In this document: piece by piece, positions 36,221 through 44,483 of the stretch | Numbering within the stretch: position 1 is the first letter of the stretch | Layout of the letters: each line of letters starts with the position of its first letter | DNA from: Planctomycetota bacterium | GTDB taxonomy: Bacteria; Planctomycetota; Phycisphaerae; Phycisphaerales; UBA1924 | Assembly: GCA_024276195.1 (NCBI GenBank) | Contig: JAJRXR010000075.1 | Span: 1 to 64,000 of the forward strand | Direction of reading: 5' to 3' | DNA: 64,000 nt | Notes under the pieces: model-generated | Seen by the model: the letters and a program-made list of their open reading frames with translations, nothing else | What the model was told of the DNA's origin: nothing | The model's database searches: none | Program-made: the position numbers and the translations under genes

Positions 36221-37000
36221 TCAGATATCGCCCCAGCTCTCGATCCAGCGCCGGATGCGTTGCTCGGGCGTGGGCTCGACGCTGAGGATCTGGCTGGTCT
36301 CGCCCTGGTTGGGGCTGCCGTGCCACGGCGCCCGCCCCATGCTCGCCCGGGCGATGCGGTCGAGGGCCGTAGCGTACCTGGGCGAGTCCCGCAGCGGCTC
36401 CATCGCCGGGTCCGCCTTGAGCACCATCGCCTGGCGGAACCCGGAGCTGACCGCCAGGTGCAGGATCGTCAGCGCGTCCTCGCGCTCGCCCAAGCCCGCC
36501 AGCATCCGGGCGACGTGGTAGTAGTTCTGCCCGCTGGGCGTTCGCCCCTGGGTGGAGATCGCCGTCCGCTTCCAGAGCGTGATGGCCTGGCGTTTGCGTC
36601 CGTTGCCGTAGTGGGCCCAGGCGCGCATAAAGAGCTGCCCCGGGCCAGCGCTTCCCTGTCCGCGCCGGGTCAGATCCATCAGGCGCCCCCACCCGCGGGT
36701 CGCTTCTTCCCGGTCGCCGAGTTTCTGGCGGACGAGCGAGTAATACAGCCACGCCGCCGTGTCATCGGGCGCCTGCGCGATGTACCCGCTCGTCAGGCGT
36801 TCGGCGTCGAGCAGGCGCCCCTGGTCGAGCGACTCGCTGATCTGGCGGGTCATCTCGCGCGCCAGCGCCGCCCGCTCGCCCGCTTGGCGGACCAGATCCG
36901 CCCGCGTCGGCGGGGCGCCGAGGATCAGCACACCGCCCGCCGTCACGACACCCACCAGGATCGCACAGCTCAGGATGGCCCGAATCGGGATGCGCCCCAT
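36221..37000 (-). CDS. Membrane-anchored TPR protein
   Basis: A 259-residue protein with an N-terminal membrane anchor (IPIRAILSCAILVGVVTAGG) and tetratricopeptide-like helices (YYSLVRQKLGDREEATRGW, FMRAWAHYGNGRKRQAITLW, YYHVARMLAGLGEREDALTI). AGGAG precedes ATG 37000. Function unknown; TPR domains usually mediate protein contacts at the membrane. It is upstream of nuoG on the same strand with a 116 bp gap and divergent from hisS. Confidence 0.75.
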   Translation of the reverse strand: MGRIPIRAILSCAILVGVVTAGGVLILGAPPTRADLVRQAGERAALAREMTRQISESLDQGRLLDAERLTSGYIAQAPDDTAAWLYYSLVRQKLGDREEATRGWGRLMDLTRRGQGSAGPGQLFMRAWAHYGNGRKRQAITLWKRTAISTQGRTPSGQNYYHVARMLAGLGEREDALTILHLAVSSGFRQAMVLKADPAMEPLRDSPRYATALDRIARASMGRAPWHGSPNQGETSQILSVEPTPEQRIRRWIESWGDI

Positions 37001-37012
37001 GGCTTGGCTCCT

Positions 37013-37068
37013 GCCCACTCGCCCACTCGCCCATCTCGCCCGTCTCGCCCGTCTCGCCCGTCTCGCCG
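37013..37068. repeat. Tandem repeat upstream of hisS
   Basis: About four copies of a 9-base unit TCTCGCCCG following two CCCACTCG units. It occupies most of the 111 bp between the divergent TPR and hisS genes. Similar CATCTCGCC/CACTCGC units occur upstream of glyS at 57649-57696. Confidence 0.75.
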
Positions 37069-37111
37069 GACCCGCCCGCCCGGGCGCCCCGCCTCGAATA
37101 GGCTACCACCG

Positions 37112-38671
37112 ATGCCCCCGAACCCAGCTTCAACCCCGGCGCCAGATCCCGCCCAGCCCCCCAGGCCCATCAAGGCCCCGCGAGGCACGCGAGACCTCTA
37201 CCCGGAGGACGCCGCCAGAATCCGATACATCCAGAAAGCCTGGACGGATGCCTCCGTCCGCCACGGATTCGAGGAAATCGAAGGCCCCACCTTCGAGAGC
37301 GTGGACCTGTACTCGGTCAAAAGCGGCGAGGGCATCCTGGGCGAGCTTTTTCAGGCCTTCTCCGGCAAGAGCCCCGAAGAGATCGAGCAGGTCCAAAGAA
37401 CCGGGCAGGCCCCCTTTGCGCTCCGCCCCGAGTTCACCCCCACCCTCGCCCGCATGTACGCCGCCCGGGCCAAGCAGCTCACCAAGCCAACCAAGTGGTT
37501 CACGGCCGGGCCGTACTTCCGGGCGGAGAGGCCCCAGCGCGGGCGCCTTAGAGAGTTTTTGCAGTGGAACGTGGATGTGATCGGGGATGATGGGACAGCG
37601 GAGGGGCGGGCGCAGGCGGATGCGGAGTGCATTGGGTGTTGCTGCGCATTGCTTGAGACAACTGGGATCGCCGCCGATGATGTCATAGTCCATCTCGGTA
37701 ACCGCAAGATGGTCGATGGAATCATGTTGGCTGCTGGCCTTCCCATAGATCGGCTGAGTTCGTGGTATGCCTACCTTGATGGCGCTACAAAACGATCCGA
37801 CAAAGAGAACAAAAAGTTTTGTGTAGACAATGATATTCCGTCAGACATCAGCGAACGAATGGGAGCGGTGATTGGCTCCACACAGCACTCACGCAAAGGT
37901 CTTTCGGAATCGCTTGGCATTGACGAGAATCTTGTTCGCGAGCACTTGGCGCCTGTAGAGATTTTGGTAGAGCAGGGCTGGCGAGCTTGGTTGAACTGGC
38001 TCAGCCTGGGCATCGTCCGCGGCCTCGCCTACTACACCGGCACGGTCTTTGAAGCCATCGCCGACGGCGAGCGGGCCGTCGCGGGCGGCGGGCGCTACGA
38101 CAACCTCATCGAGCTCTTTGGCGGTCCGCCCACGCCGGCCGTCGGCTTTGCGATGGGCGATGTCGTGCTCGGGCTGCTACTCGAAGACAAGGGCCTGATG
38201 CCCGAGGGCAGCGAACTGCTCGACGCGATCAGCGCGCCCGGCGCGAGCCGCAGGCCAGAAGTCTTTGTCATTTCCGCCGATGATGAGGCGACGGACCCGA
38301 CGACGCGCCGCCTGGTCGCGGATCTGCGCCGGGGCGTCGAATCGCACCGGTCCAAGGACGAATCGCTCAAACCCTGGGACGCGCGCCGGTACGAGGCGTC
38401 CAGCGCCGGTGTCCGCCCGATCCACGCTCGCCATACCTACAAATCCACGCGGAACCTCAAGAAGCTGCTCTCCGACGCGGAGCGTCAGCACGCCAAGCTC
38501 GCCGCCATTATTCACGGCGATGACCGTGTCCAACTCCGCGATCTCGACCGGCGCGCCGAGCTGACGCCCAAGGACGTGCCGGGCTTGCCCGATGATGTCG
38601 CCGAGTTCAGCGTGAACCCGCAGAGCCCGGTCTACATCGGGCGCGCGGCCGCGGCGCTGCTTAGCTCTTGA
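37112..38671 (+). CDS. hisS: Histidyl-tRNA synthetase with AT-rich internal block
   Basis: A 519-residue class II aminoacyl-tRNA synthetase. It shows PIKAPRGTRDLYPEDAARI, motif 2 at AGPYFRAERPQRGRLREFLQ, the histidine-A signature RGLAYYTGTVFEAIADGE and motif 3 around VGFAMGDVVLGLL. The C-terminal anticodon domain has a longer insert than usual (SKDESLKPWDARRYEASSAG). The block 37681-37980, between motif 2 and the RGLAYYTG signature, has 150 G+C of 300 by hand count, well below its flanks, yet stays in frame. The stop codon lies inside a family A palindromic repeat. ATG 37112 is chosen as the first Met after the tandem repeats. Confidence 0.94.
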   Translation: MPPNPASTPAPDPAQPPRPIKAPRGTRDLYPEDAARIRYIQKAWTDASVRHGFEEIEGPTFESVDLYSVKSGEGILGELFQAFSGKSPEEIEQVQRTGQAPFALRPEFTPTLARMYAARAKQLTKPTKWFTAGPYFRAERPQRGRLREFLQWNVDVIGDDGTAEGRAQADAECIGCCCALLETTGIAADDVIVHLGNRKMVDGIMLAAGLPIDRLSSWYAYLDGATKRSDKENKKFCVDNDIPSDISERMGAVIGSTQHSRKGLSESLGIDENLVREHLAPVEILVEQGWRAWLNWLSLGIVRGLAYYTGTVFEAIADGERAVAGGGRYDNLIELFGGPPTPAVGFAMGDVVLGLLLEDKGLMPEGSELLDAISAPGASRRPEVFVISADDEATDPTTRRLVADLRRGVESHRSKDESLKPWDARRYEASSAGVRPIHARHTYKSTRNLKKLLSDAERQHAKLAAIIHGDDRVQLRDLDRRAELTPKDVPGLPDDVAEFSVNPQSPVYIGRAAAALLSS

Positions 38672-38695
38672 AGCCCCAAGCGTCAGCGCCGGGTT
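38667..38695. repeat. Palindromic repeat family A, single arm
   Basis: CTTGAAGCCCCAAGCGTCAG... matches the left arm at 25964-25992 in 28 of 29 positions. It includes the hisS stop codon (TGA 38669-38671). No right arm is present. Confidence 0.85.
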
Positions 38696-38705
38696 TGGAT
38701 CACAA

Positions 38706-38833
38706 ATGCGTACGCGGAGGGCGCGAATCTGGAACGCGGAGATCGCGGGGAGATGGCGGAGAAGAAAGAAAAAATCCTCTCTTCTCTTCTACTCCGCGTC
38801 CTTCGCGTTCCTCCGCGCCCTCCGCGTACGCAT
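38706..38833. repeat. 128-bp inverted-repeat element
   Basis: Perfect 20-base terminal inverted repeats (ATGCGTACGCGGAGGGCGCG at 38706-38725 and its complement at 38814-38833) enclose shorter complementary CGCGGAG/CTCCGCG blocks and a purine run followed by a TCTTCTC tract. No coding potential. It lies in the 242 bp gap between hisS and the AhpD-like gene, resembling dispersed repeats of planctomycetes and cyanobacteria. Confidence 0.8.
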
Positions 38834-38913
38834 CTCTCTCCCCCCCATTGCCCATTGCCCGGCTCTAACGACCTGGTTTCAAGGGACATGCGGATCAGGC
38901 GTATCGTGTTCGC

Positions 38914-39486
38914 ATGAGCTACATCGAAATCGTCCACGAGTCCGAGGCGACCGGCGAGCTGGCGGGCCTGTACCAACGCTTCGGCAACGGGGACGGCACG
39001 GTGGACAACGTCCTCAAGGTCCACTCGCTCAACCCGCCCTCGCTCGAGGCGCACTGCGCGCTCTATACCCAGGCGATGCACAGGCCCAGCCCGGTCTCGC
39101 GGGCCGAGCGCGAGATGGTCGGCGTGTGCGTCAGCCGCATCAACGGGTGCGCGTACTGCCTCCAGCACCACGCGGTGGGCCTCGAACGCCTGCTCCCGCT
39201 GGATCGCAAGGCGATCGCCGACGAACTGAAATCGGGCGATGTCTCGGGCCTGAGCGCGCGCGAGCGGGCGATGGTTGAGTACGCGACCAAGCTCACGAGC
39301 GCCCCGGCGTCGATGGGCGCGGGCGATGTTGGCGCCCTGCGCCAAGCGGGGCTGAGCGACCGGGAGATTCTGGATGTCTGCCAGGCCGCGGCGTATTTCG
39401 CGTACGCCAACCGCATCGTCCTGGGCCTGGGCGCCTCGCTGGGCGAGGGCGAGGGCGGGCAGGGGCACTGGCCCAGCGAGGGGTAG
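38914..39486 (+). CDS. AhpD/carboxymuconolactone decarboxylase-like protein
   Basis: A 190-residue protein of the peroxidase-related (uncharacterised AhpD-like) group. The CxxC and His of the active site are in SRINGCAYCLQHHAVGLERL, and the helical core continues with VSGLSARERAMVEYATKL and ILDVCQAAAYFAYANRIVLG. Such enzymes reduce peroxides via a thiol pair. Length and motif order are normal. It precedes a lipoprotein gene by 9 bp. The physiological electron donor is unknown. Confidence 0.88.
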   Translation: MSYIEIVHESEATGELAGLYQRFGNGDGTVDNVLKVHSLNPPSLEAHCALYTQAMHRPSPVSRAEREMVGVCVSRINGCAYCLQHHAVGLERLLPLDRKAIADELKSGDVSGLSARERAMVEYATKLTSAPASMGAGDVGALRQAGLSDREILDVCQAAAYFAYANRIVLGLGASLGEGEGGQGHWPSEG

Positions 39487-39495
39487 ACTCTGCCC

Positions 39496-40218
39496 GTGCG
39501 CCGATGGATGGTCATGGTGATTGCTGGTCTTTGTCTCGCGGGATGCGAGCAGCGCACGCAGCCGACGCCGATACCAGATACCAATCTGCTGAAAAACGCG
39601 TCGTTCGAGGGCGATTCGCGCGAGCCCTGGTTCTCGTTCGACGATCGGAACCCGAAGCAGTGGGGGGCGTTCTCGATCTCCGATGAGCGTGCGCACACGG
39701 GCGAGCGATCGGCGCTGCTGGAGCTGGATTCAGATGATTCGGACGACGCGATCCGCGTGCTCGGCGTAGTTCAGGAGATCGAGGGCGCCGCCTGCCCCGA
39801 GTATCTCAGCGGGTGGTACCTCGTCGAGGGCTGGCGGCGCGGCGCACAGAAGCAGTATGTGCAAGCCGTCGTCATCGCGTCCGGCGGGCCAACGCCCGCA
39901 GGCGTGCCCAACTACCAGCTCGCCTACACACTCGCGGGCGTGACAACGAACCCGATGCCGACGCTCAAGAACCGGAAGTTTGTTGTGACCGGCCCGCCCG
40001 AGCCGGTCGAGGGCGAGTGGGTGTTCTTTGAGATCGAGATCGCCAGGCTCTTTGAAGTGAAGTGGGGCAGGCGCCCGGGCGAGGACGCGTCGCTGCGGGT
40101 GTTCTTTGAGGTCCGCTACGACGGGCGCGACCCGGCGGATGATGCGCGGGCACGGGCGCGGGTCTGGTTTGACGATCTGTACTTTGGCCCAGAGTCTCGC
40201 GCGCCCGGGGGTGGGTGA
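39496..40218 (+). CDS. Lipoprotein with jelly-roll-like carbohydrate-binding fold
   Basis: A 240-residue exported lipoprotein: the lipobox is MVIAGLCLAGC near residue 16. The mature part reads NLLKNASFEGDSREPWFSFD and later ISDERAHTGERSALLELDSD, typical of CBM4/9-like beta-sandwich domains, and ends RARVWFDDLYFGPES. The start is GTG 39496, 9 bp after the AhpD-like stop. It may bind glycans at the cell surface. No enzyme domain is attached. Confidence 0.8.
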   Translation: MRRWMVMVIAGLCLAGCEQRTQPTPIPDTNLLKNASFEGDSREPWFSFDDRNPKQWGAFSISDERAHTGERSALLELDSDDSDDAIRVLGVVQEIEGAACPEYLSGWYLVEGWRRGAQKQYVQAVVIASGGPTPAGVPNYQLAYTLAGVTTNPMPTLKNRKFVVTGPPEPVEGEWVFFEIEIARLFEVKWGRRPGEDASLRVFFEVRYDGRDPADDARARARVWFDDLYFGPESRAPGGG

Positions 40219-40228
40219 GCCGGGATTC

Positions 40229-41884
40229 CTACCAGATCCAGCGGACGCGCCCGAGGTCGGGGATGGGGACGGCGGTGTCCTTGAGGGGCGCCGGGAAGTA
40301 GACGACGAAGGCCTTGCCGATGAGCAGGTCGCGGTGGACGACGCCGACGGTGTTGTCCACCTGGTCGCTGATCCACGGGTCCGGCCCGGTTCCCCAGGGA
40401 TTGGGCGAGCCGTTGCCAGCGCCCAAGGCCCAGAGGCGCGAATCGAGGCTCGAGGGCGAGTTGTCGCCGCACATGAAGAACTGGTCAGAGTTGAGGACAA
40501 CGGGGAAGTTGGGGTGGGCGCCGCGCGTGGCTTTGCGAAAGTTGTGCTGGTAGTAGATGTCGCGTTTGATCGTGACGCGGTGGAGCGTGAACGCAGCCCC
40601 CTCGAAGGACCATTTGAGCTTGGTGGGGCGGTAGACGTCCGGGTTGCCCAGGATGGATTTGGTGATCGCGGGGCGTTGGGCGAGGAGGCTTTCGAGCGAG
40701 CGACCCGTGGCGCCGGCGATGCGCTGGGCGGGGGTCAGCTCGTAGGCGCCGTCCTCGGGTCCGCCGGCGCTGAGCGCGCCGTCGATGAAAACGGACAACG
40801 CCTGGTCGGCGTGCCAGAACTCGACCTTGGTGACGCGCCCCGGCGCGAGCGTGCGCTTGGGGGCTTTCGTGCGCACGAGCTCGGCCCACGCGGGGTCGGG
40901 CTCGTCCGGGCTCGGGAGAAGGCGCATGGACAGGACGATCTCGCTCTGGGAGACCTGGGCGCGGTATTCGTGCCCGAGGGCTTCGAGCAGGGCGGTCGCG
41001 TTGGCGCCGTCGGTATCGGGCTCGATGCCCAGGCTCGCACCAACATCGGGCGCGGGGAACCGGGTCTGCTGGAGCCCTACGCGCGACTGGTTGTACGCGA
41101 CGGCGTCGTCGATGGGGCGCTTCCAGGTGAGGGTGCTGGGCGAGGGCGAGTCCTGGCGGTAGGTGACATCGGTGTCCACGCCCGTCCACGAGCCCTCGGC
41201 GCGCCAGGGCGAGGAGTAGGTCGAGCCAACAAGCGACGAGGCCGAGGGGGGGGTGTAGAGCGAGTCGAAGAGGGTCTGGAACATGGCGCGCTGGACGTGC
41301 TCGGGCTTGCGCTGGACGCGCCAGGAGTCGTCCTGCCAGGCCTTGACGCCTCGCTCGGAGCCGTCGCTGGGGACGGCTCGGCGGGCGAAGACGTCGCCGG
41401 CGACCAGGGCGATCTGCTCGTTGGGCAGGCCGACGAGTCGTTTGATGTAGTTCTCTCGCGTGCCCGGGTTCTTGAAGACGACCACGTCCCAGCGTTTGGG
41501 ATTGAACAGGGGCATGAGGTACTTGAGCACGAAGACGCGGTCGCCCGCGCTCAGCGGGACGTCCGTCTCCTGGAACCTGGTCCCCGTGATGGGATCGACG
41601 ACCGAGATCGCCGCCCGAGGCTCGGCGCCCTGGGTCGAGAGGGGCCTGTTGTTGAGCCCCGGGTCGGCATAGTCCCACGGGCCGACGCTGAAGTCCGCGC
41701 CCGTCTCCGGCGCGACGAAGCGCATGTGCTTGCCCATCAGCGTCGGCGCCATCGAGCCCGTCGGGATCAGGAATCCCTCGATCACAAACCCACGGAACAC
41801 GAACGCCATCATGAAGGCGATCATGACGGACGTGAGCGTCTCCTTGATCGAGATCGCGGGCGAAGGCGTTGCGGACGTTGGCAT
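40229..41884 (-). CDS. lepB: Signal peptidase I with large internal insertion
   Basis: A 551-residue leader peptidase, about twice the usual length. One N-terminal transmembrane helix (TSVMIAFMMAFVFRGFVIEG) is followed by the catalytic Ser in FLIPTGSMAPTLMG (Ser44) and the catalytic Lys in ENYIKRLVGLPNEQ (Lys148). Box D is DQFFMCGDNSPSSLDSR near the C-terminus. Between about residues 195 and 440 an extra domain with Ser/Thr-rich and beta-rich segments (VEFWHADQALSVFIDGALSA) separates the boxes. It cleaves signal peptides at the outer face of the membrane. It converges with the lipoprotein gene. Confidence 0.92.
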   Translation of the reverse strand: MPTSATPSPAISIKETLTSVMIAFMMAFVFRGFVIEGFLIPTGSMAPTLMGKHMRFVAPETGADFSVGPWDYADPGLNNRPLSTQGAEPRAAISVVDPITGTRFQETDVPLSAGDRVFVLKYLMPLFNPKRWDVVVFKNPGTRENYIKRLVGLPNEQIALVAGDVFARRAVPSDGSERGVKAWQDDSWRVQRKPEHVQRAMFQTLFDSLYTPPSASSLVGSTYSSPWRAEGSWTGVDTDVTYRQDSPSPSTLTWKRPIDDAVAYNQSRVGLQQTRFPAPDVGASLGIEPDTDGANATALLEALGHEYRAQVSQSEIVLSMRLLPSPDEPDPAWAELVRTKAPKRTLAPGRVTKVEFWHADQALSVFIDGALSAGGPEDGAYELTPAQRIAGATGRSLESLLAQRPAITKSILGNPDVYRPTKLKWSFEGAAFTLHRVTIKRDIYYQHNFRKATRGAHPNFPVVLNSDQFFMCGDNSPSSLDSRLWALGAGNGSPNPWGTGPDPWISDQVDNTVGVVHRDLLIGKAFVVYFPAPLKDTAVPIPDLGRVRWIW

Positions 41885-41938
41885 GGGGCAACCTTAGCGT
41901 CTGGCTGAACGTCAGGGCGCAGGGGCGGACGCGTGCGC

Positions 41939-43372
41939 TCAGGACGAGCCGGCGCCCGAACCCGGGTCGGGGCGATTGGGGGGTGAGCCTCCCCGGCCCG
42001 GACCTTCTCCGGGGCCAGCGCCCGGCGGGCGTCGCCGACGCCGACGCCGTTTCTTCTTTGACTGCCCGCCAGACCCAGACCCAGACTCGCCGGATTTTTC
42101 TCCGCCTCTGCTCTCGCCTTGGGGGCGGGGCTCGCCCTGGCGGGGCGGGCGTCCGCCGGCGGGGGCGTTCTGGTCGCTGCCGGTTGCGGAGCGCCGCCTT
42201 CGCCGTCGGCGTTTGCCGGGCGACTTGGTCTCGCCCTCAGCGCTGGGCGAGGCGTCCTTCGTCTTCGCTCGCCTCTCGCCCGAGCCCGAGCCTGAACCCG
42301 AGGCGGGCGTCTCGGGGCGGGTCCGCCCGGAGCGATCGGAGCGCTCAGATCGCGGGGCGCGAGGCCCGGGCGGGCGAGATCGCGGCGCAGCAGGGGCGGA
42401 CGGCGGCGGCGGGGTCTGCGATTCGGGCTCGGTCAGGTTCTCGACCGGGATCGCGGCCTGCTCGCCCGAATCCAGACGCACGAGCGCGAGCTGCGTCAGG
42501 ATCTGCGTGTCCATGACGTACCCGTCGCCCTCGGGCGTGCCGACGCGGGCCTTGCGGTGCGGCAGGTTCTTGCGCAGATCGTCGTAGGTCTGGTCCTCGT
42601 AGCGCAGGCAGCACATCAGCCGCCCGCACCGACCCGAGATTTTGAGCGGATCGAGCGTGGCCTTCTGCATCTTGGCGGACTTCATCGACACGGGCTTGAG
42701 CACCTTGAGGAAGCTCTTGCAGCAGCAGTACTGCCCGCACCGCTCGTAGTCCGCGTTGATCCGGGCCTCGTCGCGGGCGCCGATGGTGCGGACCTCGACG
42801 CGCTGGTCCAGCGCCCGGCCCAGCTCGCGGGTGAGCTCGGGCAGCTCGATGCGTTGCTCGCTGGTGAGGTAGACGCTGGTGCGCTCGCCGCCGAGGATGG
42901 GCTCGACGTTGACGACCTTGGCGTCGATGCTCATGCGATTGAGCACGTCGCGGGCGATGGCGCGGAGCCCGTGCATGGACTGCTCGATCTGGGCCTGTCG
43001 GTCAAGATCCTCGCCCGTGGCGATCCGCAGGGCCTGCCCCTTGGAATAGAACGGGTAGTCGCGCCCGCCCGAGCTCTCGATGTACTCGAGCATCTGCTTG
43101 CGCGACACCGAGCTGGCGCACCCGGCGTTGGGGCACGTGCTCGTGAGCATCTCGCCCAGCTCGTGCCCCCGGTGCGTGCGGACGACGATCTTGGACCCGC
43201 ACCCGGGCTTGGCGTCGCCCTTGTACGGGAACTCGCCGACCATGCGCATCACGCCGAAGCGGACCACAATGGCGGTGGGCACGTTCAAGCGCTCGTACGC
43301 GTCGCGGTCCTCCCGCTCGCGCAGGTACTCGCTGAGATCGGCCTCGAACTGGGGCAGCGGCTGGATAGACAT
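41939..43372 (-). CDS. ricT: RicT/PSP1 domain protein with Arg-rich tail
   Basis: A 477-residue protein. The N-terminal 300 residues are a PSP1 C-terminal (RicT/YaaT) domain: PTAIVVRFGVMRMVGEFPYK, YERCGQYCCCKSFLKVLKP and ISGRCGRLMCCLRYEDQTYD, with the clustered cysteines that bind an Fe-S cluster in RicT. In Bacillus RicT works with RNase Y in mRNA maturation. The last 150 residues are disordered, Pro/Ser/Gly-rich, with basic clusters KRRRRRRRS and KKKRRRRRRRPPG, suggesting RNA binding. ATG 43372 (MSIQPLPQF) is preferred over upstream in-frame codons. Confidence 0.88.
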   Translation of the reverse strand: MSIQPLPQFEADLSEYLREREDRDAYERLNVPTAIVVRFGVMRMVGEFPYKGDAKPGCGSKIVVRTHRGHELGEMLTSTCPNAGCASSVSRKQMLEYIESSGGRDYPFYSKGQALRIATGEDLDRQAQIEQSMHGLRAIARDVLNRMSIDAKVVNVEPILGGERTSVYLTSEQRIELPELTRELGRALDQRVEVRTIGARDEARINADYERCGQYCCCKSFLKVLKPVSMKSAKMQKATLDPLKISGRCGRLMCCLRYEDQTYDDLRKNLPHRKARVGTPEGDGYVMDTQILTQLALVRLDSGEQAAIPVENLTEPESQTPPPPSAPAAPRSRPPGPRAPRSERSDRSGRTRPETPASGSGSGSGERRAKTKDASPSAEGETKSPGKRRRRRRRSATGSDQNAPAGGRPPRQGEPRPQGESRGGEKSGESGSGSGGQSKKKRRRRRRRPPGAGPGEGPGRGGSPPNRPDPGSGAGSS

Positions 43373-43416
43373 GGGCTGGGTTGGGCGCCTCGGGCTCGGG
43401 CCGCAATGGCCCGGGC

Positions 43417-43746
43417 TCAGGGCCTTGGCGCCCCCTTGGACCGGGCCCGGGCCGCGTTGAACAGCTCGGGCAGGTCGTGCTTGGCCCACAGCTCAAACCG
43501 CCCCTGGTCGTATTTGTACACGAACAGCGTCTCGGTCCGGTCGTCCACAACGATCAGCGGCTCGGTGTTGCTCGATCGCGTCGTCATCATCGAGACGCCG
43601 GCGCTCGAGGTTGTCATCTCCGCGCTCGCCCGCGTGTCGAACAGACCGGAGCCCTGGGCGATGATCAGCGCGCCGATGACGACGGCGCTCAGGCACAGCG
43701 CCGCGCCGGCGCCGCGCCCGTCTGGTGTGTTGGTGTCGGTGTTCAT
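43417..43746 (-). CDS. Small exported protein, unknown
   Basis: A 109-residue protein with one N-terminal hydrophobic segment (GAALCLSAVVIGALIIAQGS) and a short beta-rich tail, IVVDDRTETLFVYKYDQGRF. Its start overlaps the stop of the upstream 97-residue gene by ATGA, so the two are coupled. The tail resembles that of the neighbour (VYVLDSANRELILLRWD), suggesting related folds. Family not recognised. Confidence 0.65.
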   Translation of the reverse strand: MNTDTNTPDGRGAGAALCLSAVVIGALIIAQGSGLFDTRASAEMTTSSAGVSMMTTRSSNTEPLIVVDDRTETLFVYKYDQGRFELWAKHDLPELFNAARARSKGAPRP

Positions 43747-44036
43747 CGTGTGGGCTCCGCGTTGACGTCGTCGTTGAGGTCACGGTATCCCAGGCCTTCG
43801 ACGATGTTGCGGGTGTTGTCCCAGCGGAGCAGGATCAGCTCGCGGTTGGCCGAGTCGAGCACGTACACGCCGTTGGAGTTGCCGCTGGGCAGATCGCCTC
43901 CGATGATGCTGTAGACACCGGGCGGGCGGCGCGTGGCGCCCTGGGCGCCCGCGACGGGGGTGAGGCTGACGGCGCCGAGCACCACCAGCAAGGCCGCGTT
44001 GAGTCCGATCAGGGCACGGGTTTGTCGCCGACGCAT
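43743..44036 (-). CDS. Small exported protein, unknown
   Basis: A 97-residue protein. AGGAGG lies upstream of ATG 44036. The signal peptide is LIGLNAALLVVLGAVSLTPV with cleavage near AGAQGA, and the short mature part is YSIIGGDLPSGNSNGVYVLD then LILLRWDNTRNIVEGLGYRD. It is coupled to the next gene. I believe similar small proteins exist in other planctomycetes, but I cannot assign a function. Confidence 0.7.
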   Translation of the reverse strand: MRRRQTRALIGLNAALLVVLGAVSLTPVAGAQGATRRPPGVYSIIGGDLPSGNSNGVYVLDSANRELILLRWDNTRNIVEGLGYRDLNDDVNAEPTR

Positions 44037-44141
44037 CGTGGACCTCCTGTTGCAAAGTCTGTTGCAAAATCCCGCGAGCGGTTTCTCGTCAGTACCGTGC
44101 GCCGTTCCTGCGCCGGTGTTTGGTCAGCCCGGGCGCCCCGC

Positions 44142-44390
44142 CTAGTCCTGATGTCCGCGCTTGGAGGGGAAGACCGCGACGAACAGCGTCGCGCCCGCGA
44201 GCACCACCATGACCAGGACCGTCAGGACGACGGGCGCCGAGGGATCCTGGCGGGGCGCGGGGGGCTTGAGCGACTGGGTCTGCTGGGCGATGGTGGGCGC
44301 GGCAGCGGCCGCGAGGCAGGCCGCCGCGATCAGGCCCGAACGCAGGGCGCCGACGCGCCGCGAGACAGAGTTGGAAATGGGCTGGGGCAT
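44142..44390 (-). CDS. Small two-span membrane protein (82 aa)
   Basis: MPQPISNSVSRRVGALRSGL leads into a signal-like hydrophobic stretch (LIAAACLAAAAAPTIAQ) and a C-terminal transmembrane helix (VVLTVLVMVVLAGATLFVAV), ending FPSKRGHQD. Family unknown. It is isolated between short gaps on both sides. Confidence 0.6.
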   Translation of the reverse strand: MPQPISNSVSRRVGALRSGLIAAACLAAAAAPTIAQQTQSLKPPAPRQDPSAPVVLTVLVMVVLAGATLFVAVFPSKRGHQD

Positions 44391-44483
44391 GCTGTGATGC
44401 TACGGGGCGGGCGGGCGGCGGTAAACCGTTGTTTCCTCATGTGTTTCCTCACGCTGGACGCCCAACCTGAGCCCGCCCCGCTC

